Shown: positions 25,656 through 37,482, counted from the stretch's first letter. The stretch: DNA of 64,000 nt from Sipunculus nudus (GCA_026874595.1 CM049310.1:37337558-37401557), one strand, 5' to 3'. Numbers and translations: made by a program. Notes: a model not told the origin generated them from the sequence alone.

Positions 25656-26419
25656 CCAGTCACGACCCAATACAGTCTGCGGTTTCTGTATATAATCAAG
25701 CTTTACGTTCGAAGAAATTTTGCGGTTATCTTTATTATATCTTCTTGACTTTAATAATTATTTTAATAACCAATTTTCAGAGTAATTGCCACATGAATTA
25801 TTTACCCCCCTCCCCCACATATATTCATTTCTAATCTTTCACGTATTCCTCTGTTTGTGGGCTGAGGGTCCATTATCAACACTAATTCAATGTATCCTGG
25901 ACAAAGTGCGTAGACGCTTTACAGAACTAGAAGAACAGTGACACGAGAAAACAAACTTCAGCCAGCTCATATCGGCAGGAATATTGAATGCCGAGTCGCT
26001 CTATATAAATAAAAACATTACGTCTCAAGTCCAGACTGTTATTTGCTCAGGTTTTTGTGAATATTTGGTTGGGTTGATATATGGATGAATGCGTGCTTGT
26101 AAAAAGGGGGCACGGCAGTTCTTCTTGTACTCACTTCTTTATCTCACATATATACACACAGACCATATTTATGTTTGTGTGTGTTATGTGTCTTTGGATA
26201 ATGGAGAAGGCTGAGTTATCGTGTGTGTCCGTCTTTATTATGTTTATGTTTTATATCTGTTTTGAGCTTATTATATTTCATTATTAAATATAAAAATATA
26301 TTATATATCTAAACAAAACTGAGGTCGAGTGTCGAAATATAAAGAAATGTAAACACCTTTACCTGTGACTTGGCGACCATGAAAAAGCATAAACTGGCAG
26401 TTAGGAATAAAACGTTCAT
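12923..26419 (-). CDS. Secreted astacin metalloprotease, EGF-CUB-TSP1 type (nas-36/37/38-like), 13 exons
   Basis: Joining 26419-26363, 24531-24400, 20593-20362, 19417-19285, 18387-18315, 18052-17858, 17297-17174, 16791-16660, 16294-16188, 15712-15585, 15129-14999, 14328-14137 and 13122-12923 gives one 1,836-nt frame (611 residues plus TAA), every junction GT-AG and in phase. Order: signal peptide 1-18, propeptide to a basic RQKRK site (112-116), astacin domain about 117-315, EGF 316-355, CUB 361-480, Thr/Pro linker 482-545, TSP1 546-595. Zinc ligands are His215, His219 and His225 with catalytic Glu216. The Met-turn is SVMHY (Met269, Tyr271). The four conserved astacin cysteines are C160, C186, C206 and C314. 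The architecture matches the nematode NAS-33 to NAS-38 subgroup, secreted zinc endopeptidases with roles in cuticle or matrix remodelling. The substrate here is unknown. All key residues are present, so it should be active after removal of the propeptide. Confidence 0.92.
14137..14328 (-). CDS. Astacin exon 12: Thr/Pro-rich linker
   Basis: 64 codons plus one base, dominated by runs of Thr with Pro, Ser and Gln between AEPVNGGPP and PTSP. This is a mucin-type stalk likely to be heavily O-glycosylated, separating CUB from TSP1. It ends at CCAT|GTAAGA. Reading through the donor would instead add about 30 unrelated residues. Confidence 0.85.
14483..14532. repeat. (TA)n array in astacin intron 12 side
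   Basis: About 25 uninterrupted TA units just upstream (gene sense) of exon 12. Confidence 0.98.
14999..15129 (-). CDS. Astacin exon 11: CUB domain, end
   Basis: 44 codons plus one base. RLCDYRAP contains the fourth CUB cysteine (C440). It ends in [10 protein letters not shown], matching the CUB C-terminal strand (GF-A-Y). Acceptor TATTTTTAG, donor GTAACG. Confidence 0.9.
15585..15712 (-). CDS. Astacin exon 10: CUB domain, middle
   Basis: 42 codons plus two bases. [12 protein letters not shown] and [10 protein letters not shown] carry the third CUB cysteine (C420) in its usual C--D/W--EVR context. Acceptor GTATTTCAG. Confidence 0.9.
16188..16294 (-). CDS. Astacin exon 9: CUB domain, first part
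   Basis: 36 codons. CGG, then [19 protein letters not shown] is the conserved CUB opening with the first two cysteines (C361, C390). Confidence 0.92.
16660..16791 (-). CDS. Astacin exon 8: EGF-like domain
   Basis: 44 codons plus one base. Six cysteines (C318, 326, 337, 340, 342, 351) in an EGF pattern, with CQNGGYQDP and CRCPEGLGG. The donor is the least certain in the model: A|GTCAGT at 16660 keeps the phase needed by exon 9, but T|GTAGTA five bases further on would too. The gene otherwise reads to a stop in the intron. Confidence 0.85.
17174..17297 (-). CDS. Astacin exon 7: end of catalytic domain
   Basis: 41 codons plus one base. It includes [20 protein letters not shown], the usual astacin C-terminal block (MGQR-GLS--D---N--Y-C) with the last conserved cysteine, C314. 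Confidence 0.94.
17858..18052 (-). CDS. Astacin exon 6: zinc-binding signature and Met-turn
   Basis: 65 codons, phase 0 on both sides. It carries [19 protein letters not shown], an exact match to the astacin signature HExxHxxGxxHExxRxDRD, and SVMHYASK, the Met-turn with the zinc-proximal tyrosine. This exon alone identifies the family. Confidence 0.97.
18315..18387 (-). CDS. Astacin exon 5: catalytic domain, disulfide pair
   Basis: 25 codons after completing the split Gly. It has GCYSYVGK and [10 protein letters not shown], the second conserved cysteine pair (C186, C206). It ends in phase 0. Confidence 0.92.
19285..19417 (-). CDS. Astacin exon 4: catalytic domain
   Basis: 44 codons plus two bases. 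It contains [19 protein letters not shown], the conserved helix and first disulfide cysteine (C160) of astacins, and [11 protein letters not shown]. Acceptor CTCTGTAG, donor GTACGT. Confidence 0.92.
20362..20593 (-). CDS. Astacin exon 3: propeptide end, activation site, start of protease
   Basis: 77 codons plus one base. IDGD (76-79) may stand in for the FxGD aspartate-switch motif by which astacin propeptides cap the zinc, though the Phe is replaced. RQKRK (112-116) is a furin-like activation site. [13 protein letters not shown] is the conserved start of the catalytic domain (W-NPI-Y-FD). Donor GTAAGA. Confidence 0.88.
21924..21977. repeat. (TA)n array in astacin intron 2
   Basis: About 27 TA units within the 3.8-kb intron 2, followed by G-runs near 22063-22085. 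No other feature is seen in that intron (20594-24399). Confidence 0.98.
24400..24531 (-). CDS. Astacin exon 2: propeptide, N-terminal part
   Basis: 44 codons, phase 0 on both sides (acceptor TTATCTTAG, donor GTGAGT). It starts [12 protein letters not shown] and carries a CRGMDC pair and an amphipathic Met/Gln-rich helix. No family motif is visible here; assignment rests on phase, splice sites and position between signal and protease exons. Its intron donor lies next to an (AG)n tract. Confidence 0.75.
25609..25654. repeat. (TA)n array in astacin intron 1
   Basis: About 23 TA units. Intron 1 (24532-26362) otherwise holds nothing recognisable. Confidence 0.98.
26363..26419 (-). CDS. Astacin exon 1: start codon and signal peptide
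   Basis: Encodes [19 protein letters not shown], a classic signal peptide with a hydrophobic core and small residues before a likely cleavage at or near Ala16-Lys17-Ser18. The ATG is the only one giving a secretory N-terminus and lies about 110 bases after the predicted start site. It ends in phase 0 at CAG|GTAAAG. Confidence 0.88.
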
Positions 26420-26555
26420 CGTTTTGCAGGCTGAAGATTCAAGCAAATAGTAAATCCAACACCGGCGAGTTGAGTTGTATCGCGGTATTCTGCTCGTTAG
26501 GGTATTAAAGATCCAGTGCTCCTATGATTGTATTCTGTCATCTGTAAGCATGATG

Positions 26556-26612
26556 TATTTATAGGGTTCACCGCTCTCGAGGACGTCGTGCTCATTATTC
26601 AAGCTCCGCCCC
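26556..26612 (-). promoter_or_regulatory. Astacin gene promoter: TATA box and GC box
   Basis: On the minus strand a consensus TATA box, CCTATAAATAC (TATAAATA, 26556-26563), lies about 140 bases before the ATG, predicting a start near 26525-26532 and a 5' UTR of about 110 nt without a long upstream ORF. Some 40 bases further upstream is GGGGCGGAGC (26603-26612), a GC box. A focused TATA promoter suggests tissue- or stage-restricted expression. Confidence 0.65.
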
Positions 26613-28578
26613 ATTCCGATGCGTCATCCATATATGAATATTCATCGTCGAGCGTAATAAATCGAATCACATGAGTTTTTCATTAAGTATTCGAACATAT
26701 CACATTGATGCGAATATTTTTAGTTTACACTTCCGATTTGTCCCATTTCTGACACATCATCTCCATTAAAGTCATCCTAATCAATATTAGACCACAGCGT
26801 CCTACGGATCATGGATTAAACGCGTTTTGCAACTTGCCACAATGCAAGGGATTGTAGGAAGGTTCAATCATGCGTGAAGTGACAAGCGACTTACTGAGTA
26901 CAAGTAAACAGAGAAGAACGTTGAAGGCGGGATAGATCATTCTGAACCCTTGAAGCAGTCACGAAAATCTATTTAGCGTGTTTGATGAGATTTATCTACA
27001 TACCGGAATCACCAAGACTTTGTGATATATTTCTACGTTCTGATTGTAATTGTATTTCAGGATTCCACGTACATAAATATATATATAATGTCCTTGTTTG
27101 CCGTCATGATTTAAGCGCCGAGGTATGTGTCATAAAGGACTGTATGTGACTTGTATATTGGTTTATGAGCAATTCCTGAAGGGGAATCCCAAATGACCCG
27201 TACATGTGTCGTCAGCGCAACGTAATTTGTTAACACCGGGGGAGGTTTTGTTAACGTCGGTGTCTGAATTTGTATGAGAGTCTGTTTGTTTGTCTATATG
27301 GTCGTATGGTTATGGAAGTTGGCGCCATCATTTACTACACACATACATGAATTCTCAAAAATTGTTCTAGAATACTAGAATTTGATTGAAGAACAAGGCT
27401 AAGTCATGAGTTGCATCGAGGTTTCCTAGGAGACCTTCATATTCATATTTTCTCATGAAAGTTGACATTTTAATTGTGTCAGAGGAGCTCAAAAACCAGT
27501 GACCTTGAACCTCATCTTCAAGGTCAAATTAGCTGGAAAAAAAATATCATGAACTCCATAACCTTTCAAGGACTGCATATATTCCCGCAAATCTGATATT
27601 CTCAAATCAATTATTTTAACCAAGTTCTCGAATGAAGTTGAAAACTGATGACCTTGTTTTGGTCTTTAAGGTCATATCAGCCAAACTATAGCTCAGTTTT
27701 TCTCAGATTTCTTGTAAACATGATAACTTTTGAAGCACCGCATATCTTTTCCTCAATATGATACATATGTTGTTTAAACCAAGTTTCCAAGATTTTTGTG
27801 GACTTTTTGAAGTTCTGCTTATGGAAACTTTGGAAGTACTGCATATGTTTCTCAAAGTAAGGAATGACTACTGCAAAAAAACCCAATCAAGTTGCATAAT
27901 GAAACTTTTGAGGTACTGCATATGTTTCCTCAAAGTTAGGAATGGCGACTGCAAATCCAAACTCGTTCTAGTTTTAATTGCCCTTGCCTTTGCATTCTTT
28001 GTATACTGTATTTGTAAACATCATATTTGATATAATAAACAAAAAAAAAAATAAAGATATAAGTTTGATTGCTTTAAGTGTAGCGCAATTGCCCTTCACT
28101 GATTATTAATATTCCCGTTTCAAAGATAAGCAATTTTTAAAACCAAATACTTTGAAATGTACCTTTGCTGTTGGGATTCGAAGGAATGTCACTGCTATTA
28201 ACGTATGTACTTGATCATTTTCCACTCAAAAAAGGCCCGTTATTTAAGCCTACGCCATAGAAAGGGAGGCTTAAAGGGGTTGATTAGTTTGTTTCTATAA
28301 CTATGTTCATGGGCAGATCTAGAAATTCCAGAACAGGGGGCGTATATATATATATTTATATATGTATATATTATTATAACTTTATATATATTCAGCCTAA
28401 GATTATTTGAAATATTTGATTTTTATTTCACCTGTACGAATAAAATCTAAAGCCAGTTTTCTTTTTGTAAAGCTAATCACAGGAGTAGGGAACAGGAAGG
28501 TTTTCCCCTTCCATATTGAGAAGATTTTTAAATATGCAATGTAAAGAGACTATTATCTCATTGCTTAGGGTTACGTAA

Positions 28579-28582
<4 letters not shown>

Positions 28583-28627
<45 letters not shown>
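28583..28627. repeat. (TA)n array
   Basis: About 22 TA units. Confidence 0.97.
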
Positions 28628-28629
<2 letters not shown>

Positions 28630-30421
28630 ATATCTGAATATCTTGCATCGTATGTAAGGACTCCAGCTTCTGCCAATAACCTGTAAGTGAAACACTTTCC
28701 TTTATAGCCAGTCCTTGTTCCAATTATCTTACTGTATTTTGCCAGTAAATTACTTTGAACCGGAAGTCCTCAGGTCCGTTGTCCATTGAATAGGGAAATA
28801 AGTGGGCAAAACCCACCTCTGCATGAGAAGAAAATATACAGACATAAAATTGCGCGGGATTAATTGTACCTATGTTTAGACAAGGGGAGCAAGAAATTCC
28901 TTCATAAATAATGGGCAATTAAATCGTTATTTCCCGCCAGACATCACAAGTCATATGGAACTCGTAACATGGAGCCAAGACAACACTCAACTTGATAAGG
29001 GGGACAATAAGGTATTCATGGCGGGTGTTGGACTGTAACAGTAAACTTAACGTTAACCGCAAGTGAATCTCTGTATACGTAGGCGTATTGATCATGTAAC
29101 ATTAAACCTAAGGAAGACCGAGGACCAGCCCGTTAACTAAACACTTGTTCTGACATTTGCAGTAACAACTTAAAACAGTGTCTATATCAGTATTTAGTCG
29201 AGTCCGAATGCAAGTCCGAAATCCAAGCCATTCGAGTGTTAGTCCTTGAGATTTGATTCCAAGTCCAACTTCACCTAGTCCAAGTCATTTGGAATCCGAA
29301 ATCGCGTCTTATAAAATATCTGATTAAAATCACTTTAAAACAGAAATTTGAGATGAGATTATCATGTTAATTGTTAAGCTATAATTCAGGTTTTTTTTAT
29401 TTTTTTTAATAATATTTTCTTCCGAAGCAGAGGTAAAGCTTGTTATTTATAGTGATAAATTGTTTTTGTAATATTCTATTAATAGTAAACATCTACAAGT
29501 CTTTGTGCGTTTTCAGGTATGAACGTCAGGCCTTTGGTGGCATTCAGCATTTTTTATACTGGATACGCATTGAACTTTTTTTATCGAGTCCTTGTCTCCG
29601 AGTCTTGGAACAAGCCCGAATCTACGAACCCGGTACAAGCCTGAATCCCGGAAAAAAGTTGACTCAAGTCATTCTAGTTCTATATACATCGCTGGACTCT
29701 TTACCGCATTACGTTGATAATATTTTACCTTTGTACGTGTAAAGATAATCATAGCGACAGGGTTGACCAAAAAGATATAAATGTGAATAAAATGGTTTGG
29801 CTTTTGTCGCCTGCATCATTAGAAAAACTGCTTACAAATTAGCACACGCTACAGCGGTTCTTTCTGATTCAGATAAAAATTAAATGTTATAAAGTTCATC
29901 AACTAGGAAATTTTGGCATGAACCTGATAGCGAATGATTCGGTTGCACTGTCACGTGTACTACAGTCCAGACACAATTAACCTTCGAAACTATGAAAAGG
30001 TCGGGCAGGTTACGTAACTGTATGTCATTGCGTACCTAAAATGGCGGTTCTTTCACCCGTTTTCTAGATGAACCGTTTCTATTAGGAAGACAACAACTTA
30101 AAAATAGATTTCTCGATATATAATGTAATATCCCGAGATTACGAAATTCTATTTCTTTGTAAATGCACCATATGAAATTTAATCATTCTTTGCCATATAC
30201 AAAGTGAAAATTCCCAAAAATGAAATGCAAGTCGTAAGCAGTAATCCGAGCATACGATACATATCAGGCTGTGTGAAAATGTAGTTAGGAAATTAGATAC
30301 CGAACAGCTTATCAGATATTATATCTTGAATTTTACTGTTTAAAAAACTCTCCTTTTTATAACTCCTTATATAACTCTTGTTTTTAATATGACGTGTGTG
30401 TATGTGAAACATAAGCAAATT

Positions 30422-30423
<2 letters not shown>

Positions 30424-30458
<35 letters not shown>
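30424..30458. repeat. (TA)n array
   Basis: About 17 TA units. Confidence 0.97.
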
Positions 30459-30459
<1 letters not shown>

Positions 30460-31122
30460 CAAAAAACATAATTTTTTTAATAGCACCTATATAATGAATT
30501 AGTTAAAGGAAGAGAGTAAAAAAAAAATACAGGTTAGGCTATATGTTTTGTTCTTTAACAATCTTGAATATAGGCAAAACAAAAAGAATTCATCCAGCAA
30601 ATACGCTCTGGCTACTCTTTATTTTAAATTTTACCTTGAATCTGTCACGTGATATTGAAAACCACCGTTACATAAGGACGCACATACCAGATACGTTCAA
30701 ACAGAAAAAGAGACGTGGGAGAAGCTATAACTGCAGTCCAGCGTGTTGAGATAATCAAGGGAGCTTGTACATGCATTCCATTCCTGAATCGGCCGTGTGC
30801 CAAACTTCGTGACATACCGTGCGCGTTATATCAATGGTCAGGGAACAGCCAATACAAATAATACGGTATTTTTAGGGATATATTGGACATTAACAGTCCC
30901 TGACACATCAGCTGTTAATATAATTAAGTGCTAATAAGGAATTCAAGGATAGTTTTGTTAACAATGAATTTTACGGGGTATAGAAAAGTGTGATACTTCG
31001 ATTGAAATAAGTTTTCTAAGCATATATAGCATATGGAATTAAGCATATGAAATAAATAAAACTGTGAAATATACCTTAAACACAAGAGCACGGAGGCACA
31101 TACCTATATTAAAACTTATTTG

Positions 31123-31124
<2 letters not shown>

Positions 31125-31180
<56 letters not shown>
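31125..31180. repeat. (TA)n array
   Basis: About 28 TA units, one of the longest in the window. Confidence 0.98.
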
Positions 31181-31183
<3 letters not shown>

Positions 31184-31383
31184 CTGCATGGGGTGCCACA
31201 GTAAGCATACTCTGCTATTCTGCTTATTGTTGAGTAGCAGGAAAGAGAGAATCCTTATATATTAAATATGATACGTTCCACATCGATTTATCCATCGATA
31301 CAAGGGGACTGATACGATTTTCCTATACTAGTATAAGACGACCGAATTGTTCTTTGTTACTCTACTAAAGACCACTAGCCGTC

Positions 31384-31399
31384 CGTGTGACGTCACACG
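31384..31399. promoter_or_regulatory. Perfect 16-bp palindrome with CRE core
   Basis: CGTGTGACGTCACACG is a perfect palindrome around TGACGTCA, the CREB/ATF site. A TATATAGG lies ten bases downstream. No gene is recognised nearby on either strand, so function is open. Confidence 0.4.
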
Positions 31400-34074
31400 T
31401 TCGTATATAGGATAATTAAACACAGCGTTTATTACCTGGTAGCTCGACCTATACAGAAACGTGTCGTTCTACTGAGGAGGTGTATTCATATCCGGGGAAG
31501 ATATGTACTTTTAAGTTTGTCAATGCTAATTAGGGCAACGCTTAGATCCGGCTACGGAAGAAACGGATTCGTGAGATACAGTGTTTAATTTTGCGATTTC
31601 AGATTAATTTTGTTTTCATCTGGAAATATATTCTAATCGTGGTCAGTGGGGGGTTTACGACAGAGATGAGTGACCAATGTAAATGCAAACGAATTTTCAT
31701 CCCCGATCAGGGGCTAATGATAGATAAGTGTAGCCCAGGATATAGGATTATGAAATTAATAACTGGATAACTCTCCGAAATCAGAATTCGACGTGTTCCA
31801 AATAGAACAAAGCTGCTGTGTAAAAATAAGGGAACTTTGTTTGAAACTTCCACATTTATGAATAGGAAATTAACGAAAATGCACTGAAAATGTATTCGGC
31901 AAAAAATAAAAAATGGGACTATAACTATACAAAACTGGATTCAACGTAACTTCCTTGGCATCATAGTCTAGAACATACATTTACCTGAAATTAAAACATC
32001 ATTTGCCGGGAATCGATGGAGCTATTTGTGAAGGTGAAGATGTAGTATTGGGCGGATATTTTGTGATGTATATTTATTTTGTTACCAGTTCTTTGAAGTT
32101 CGTTGCACCTGTGTCAGTGAGGAGCACGCAGTTTTCATCTTTAGAATACTATTTTAAAAACATGACTGCAATTACATTGCTTTGGTCACACCCCAATCGT
32201 GAGATCGCTTGTACATACGAGTAATATTATTACGCCACATATATAGCCAGTCTGAATAGGACTGGAGAACAACAGTCCTGCGGGTCACATTGTAAATGCT
32301 GCTTTATTAACAGGTGAATCGTAATTTTAATCTCGATAGTTGGAACATTCACTTCTTTAAACGTCTTGTCAGTATTCAAAACCATATACATTTGGAAGAC
32401 CCTTAATTATACTTGTTTACGGTTAGTTGATACAGTTTCAAAAATATAAATTACTTTTGACAATATATAGCATCAAACATAAAAGATAAAAAAACACAAC
32501 CCACATTAAAAAGAATAATCAAAGCCATTATATGGCCTGATAGTGTAATCCATGAGAGACTGATAAATGTACCATCCTCTCAATTAATACCGAGTGCAGT
32601 GATTCCTCTTTTCAGAAGTAAATTATTACATTTGACACTAAAACGCTCCTGATTTAAGCAAGTGATTCTTTCGCTCAGAAGCAAATGAGATGACAGAAAA
32701 GAAAACGTACATTAAACATACGCTATTTTAGTAGTGGGTTAACATTCTCCTATGAAATTTTTTATCAATGTTATTGCAAAGTCATATGTGAATTTTTCTA
32801 TTTGAATGGTGTAAAAATACATTGTGCTTTGTTTCAGGGGCGGGCAGAGAGACATGTCTCCTCATTCCTTTTAGGAAGGGGATATCCACCCATTTTTATA
32901 GGGGAATAGAAGAAATAAAGGTCTTCCAGATACTAAAAAATTACAATTTCTTCATATTTTACATAATTATAAATAAACAATGCATTTCATATTAAGAAAT
33001 TTTCGGATTTGGTATGTGTCAGTTTTCCCATATTGAGTCGTCATATACAAATGTTATCATGCATGTTTGTACATTAATCATTTCTTGTAAATTGGGAAGA
33101 TTTAAATAAAATACGAAATAAGGAAATGTTAGAAATCGAACAAAAATATATACATTGTATATTTAATATCATGTGGCGGGAGCTAATGAGAGGCAGGCGG
33201 ATGTTGGCCGGAGATTATTTTAAGGGCTACTTCTTATTTCCGGGATTGGGTCATTTCCCCGGGCGCTTTACCCTTAAGGATTGTCCTCTTCACTGATTCT
33301 AATGAAATAAGATAAATGATTGTGCATCTGAACTTAAGGTTATTTTGATTATTATCAAGCTGCTGGTATGAAAATGTACCCTGTCTGTAAATTACTGAAA
33401 ATTTTATATTTATTTCATTTTCTTAAATTTATTATACGCTTTCCACTGTTCGACTGAATAATAATATATCAATGATGAAAAAAATCAATCACCTGGACTG
33501 CCGGTTAACAATCGATGCAGTGTTTACATTGAGAAATAATCTTTTAAACCGGGCTATTTATTTACATACATTTTACATATGTGACCCACATGTACGTATT
33601 TCTTGTTTTGATTATATAACCTTGCAGATTAATCTTGTTTATTATTATAATCACTTTATGGATCAATTTTCGTTACTTACATCTTGAGCTACATTTTATA
33701 TGGCCCCTGTTATGAAACTGTCGGTCACATAATCCTTGACCCACTCACTGTTCTCATGTCCGGCGAATTAAGGTCCCAGGAAAATTTGCTGATTTGGGCC
33801 AAGCTTTTCCTAAATGTAACACGGTCAAAATTTTGAACAACACTGTTTTCAACTAGTCTTATTTTTTTATTAAACACAGACGATTATAATATATATATTT
33901 ATATATAAAATTTACACTTAAACATTTTTTTCTTAATCAAAATGAAACATAATGCAACTGAGATATTGAAGAGTATTTCTTCTAAGTGTTCCCACTCTGC
34001 ACTTTATAAAACAAAAACCCTTTTTTGGCCAAACTAAGTTTAACACAATGTGATTGAAATTCCTTCTGGTGATG

Positions 34075-34076
<2 letters not shown>

Positions 34077-34134
<58 letters not shown>

Positions 34135-34153
34135 TTATATATTTATATATATA
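34077..34153. repeat. (TA)n array with TATTTA variants
   Basis: A pure TA run to about 34124, then interrupted by TTTATA variants. Confidence 0.97.
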
Positions 34154-35784
34154 TGTTTACAATTAAATAAACCTAGAACCACCAAATATACGGTGACGGC
34201 GTACCAGTTATATAAAGCCACTGGGTTAATCCCACTTCACTCACTTTTCTCCTTAAGCCCTAACTTAATACAATTTAGCAACTGTTAGCGTTAGGTTTTC
34301 AATAGGATAATCGGATATTCTTAAACAGATGTTCAAGCAATTTAACCTCAACATACCCTGTTACCCTGGAGTGCCGAATGGTCACTTCACCAGGTCGACC
34401 TAGGGTATCGTTGGTTAATGTTTACGCTCCCGTGGCAGTGGAAATCTAACGTTTGAACTTTCTGTACAAGCCCTCGATATTAAATATATAGGTGGTAGAG
34501 ATAATGCGCTGTCGAAAGAGCGTACGGTCAGGTAACCCCCACGTTAATTTGACCGATCAAATATCCTATTTCTATTCATTTAAATTTAATTTATTCTTTC
34601 ATTTTTTTCATATTTCGACGAAGAATATATATTTATATAAACTTTATCATGTATATGTGCACATCTACATTGTATTGATACATGTACATACAGTTTTAAA
34701 GATTTTAAAGTATTGAAATATGTTATACGTGTAATCAATTATTTAAGATATATCGCTTTCTTTAAACAAAAAAGAAGAATACAAAATTAAAATATTAATA
34801 TATATATACACACACCTGTTGTGACACATATACGTTTACATTAGAAATAAAAATAGATTATTAATTATAGATTAATATTTATAAATTTATAATTATACTT
34901 AATATTGGAAACCTGTAGCAATTTTTCTGCCTCTCTTCACAAGCTGATTACCCCATATAAATAAATAACACTTAACAAAATAAAAAAGGATAAGTCTAAC
35001 ATGAGTAAGGACAATTTTTTATTCCGCTCGCCGTTGTGAGCAGGTGACAGGGGAGTAAGAGGTGAATGTAAATGTAATTTTTGTATTTTGTTGTATATTT
35101 AATGAATGCATTAAGCAAACAGTAACCCTTGCTATACAAATTCCACAGGGGCCTTTGTTAATACGCTGGACTTCCCAATATGTTTCGTGAAAACTCATAT
35201 ACATATTCCTTTTACCAAGACACATGTACGAATAAATAGTCAAACGTGTTCAAGGACATTCAGGCATGAATGGATACATTAAGATTCTATTGAGGGAGTC
35301 ATAATACTATAGTATGACAATATAGGCCTTAATTATATAAACAGAGGTGGCAGGGTGCCAAAACTAAAACAGTTCAGATGATTTAGCATGTAATAATCCG
35401 GACCACGCAGCGTATAGATGAGGCATCTTTCCCAAATTTTCCTTTAAGTGCTATACACACAGCAGAGTGTAGACCGATGATCACGATCGATGGTGAACAA
35501 GTCTCTTGTCCCGTTCATCAATTCTGTCCATTGGTCAATACATGTACCGGGTGACCTCTGAAAAGCGTTAGTCACTCCTGTTCGGCAACAATACACCTGT
35601 AGCCTCTCGTCCGCTTTCATTACAGGTGTACATGCATGTGATGACTATATATATTACTTGCTTGAAGTGATTCACCCATGACCCCATCCGGTTACAGCTG
35701 TCACGATTCATAAGGTCAGCAGGGGTTAATGTTTGTTACACGCTCAGGTCAAGTATTCCAAACTTTATTGTTATTATTATTACC

Positions 35785-35786
<2 letters not shown>

Positions 35787-35834
<48 letters not shown>
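35787..35834. repeat. (TA)n array
   Basis: About 24 TA units after an ATT-rich lead-in. Confidence 0.97.
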
Positions 35835-35837
<3 letters not shown>

Positions 35838-37482
35838 CAGTCCATAACTAGATGACCACAAAAAAGCATTTAGACATACTAATGTATTGGGTATCCAGGA
35901 TTTTCACAAATTAAGTTTTGTTAAAGGGGAACAGGGATGGTTAGGAAGTCAACTTCACGTTTCAGTATAAAGGAACAAAGTATCTTTTGTTATTTTAACA
36001 AAGCGATGGTGAGATAATTCTGTCATTATATCTTTATATCTCCGACAGGTGGCGAAAGGTACATGTGTTATGATTTATCCTTGGTTATTTGGTCTGTCTG
36101 TTGGCAAATTAAGGCAAACATTTATGACAAAAACAACTTTTTTTCTTATTTTGTGGAGATATAGAACATTCCATTTAATGTTTGGAGGTAACCTGGATCA
36201 ACACTGAAGCCTTTTTTGTTTATTTTCACTGTGACATACGACTACCTCCACCCCCCCCCCCCCACCCCGTCGAGGCCAGGAGCCATTGTTATAGAGAACT
36301 ATCCCTGTAATGTATGGAATTGTACAGCCGTCACAAACATTGCCTGTGCAAGGATCGTGATACTTTGAAATATTTCACTTTTCAAACGGAAAGGTATAAA
36401 TACAGATTTATATTTCCGCAGAAAATGTTGCCTTTAAGCTAAAGATATATCCTACCATCATATCAAATATTCAGTGACTCAGTTTAAACCTGATTTGCCG
36501 TCTTACATGCCATCCTATACATGCACACTTGCATGCAAAATGAACTGAATGTTTTCAATAGTAAGACATCGTAATAGTTACATCGAAAACATGAGTATGC
36601 AGGAAAATATAGGAGATGCCGGAAAGTATAAGAAATTATAGGCCATTTTTTATAAGAAAATATATTTCGTTTTTGTCCTGTTTGTTAATACTTTTCAACC
36701 AATAATGTAGAAAACATCTAGGTGTTCCCCTTTTCAATGTATTGGTGCAAAATGAAATATGCCTTTCCATTCACGTATTTGCCTGTCTGAGACGGGCGGA
36801 AAGGCGTTATTACGCTGTTGTGTGGCTTTGTTGTTTAATTAAGATCTGGCTGAGGTTAGTTGTAGACTCTGAGTAAGTTCTTTTTACCTCCGCCAAGGGT
36901 TGGGGTTATGTTTTTGCCGGCGTTGGTTTGTCTGTATGTCTGTTTGTCCATTAGCAACATTACTCAAAAGAGCTATTAACGAATTTTGATGAAATTTTCA
37001 GGATAGCTCGGCAATGATAAAAGAAAGAGTTGACTAAATTAATTGTGTTGTTGATCCGCAATACCATCTGGATCCAAGAATTTTTAAAGGAAAAATGCTG
37101 CATTACTGACAATGCCATAAAGGTTTAATGAGCTGCCTTGGAATGAGCTGCCTCTGATTTAAATAATGGTTTCTTCCTATTTTACTCATTGACCTTTTTA
37201 TTATGGATATATGTTGCAATCATTTTGGATGCGGTATGAGTCATTTGCCTTACAGAGTCGTTATAAATGTTAACCTACAGTAAATTGTATTGTTAGATCT
37301 TTGTACTTTGTTGTTTTGGCCGTCCGGTGATGTCGCTGGTAGCCCTATGTTATGGTTGATATAGAAGTCATAGAATGGTCTTTCAGGATATATGTGTGAC
37401 TTTGGTTTTAGTTCGTTTTTATGTTGTAAGTATGAGCATACGATATTCAGAGGACTGACCAATAAATACAAGAGATAAGTTA

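Larger units (their letters stand above)
26640..31383. other. Intergenic, no gene
   Basis: Holds a dispersed repeat around 27460-27960 with internal subrepeats (ACTGCATATGTTTC(C)TCAAAG occurs twice, near 27838 and 27916, and CAAGGTCA-type blocks), AGTCC/AAGTCC-rich stretches near 29200-29290 and 29580-29680, and TA arrays. I see no exon with supporting splice sites. Confidence 0.6.
31400..37482. other. Intergenic, no gene
   Basis: AT-rich. Contains two TA arrays, a C-run at about 36249-36265, a sequence at 36890-37090 (CCTCCGCCAAGGGTTGGGGTTATG, then GTCTG/GTTTG runs and TTGATGAAATTTTCAGG) that I recognise as a widespread marine-invertebrate dispersed repeat, and no supportable exon. Confidence 0.55.

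Noticed and set aside
28160-28960. CRISPR-like or phage-like features
   Set aside because: Nothing in the window has spaced identical repeats or prokaryotic gene organisation; the DNA is clearly eukaryotic.
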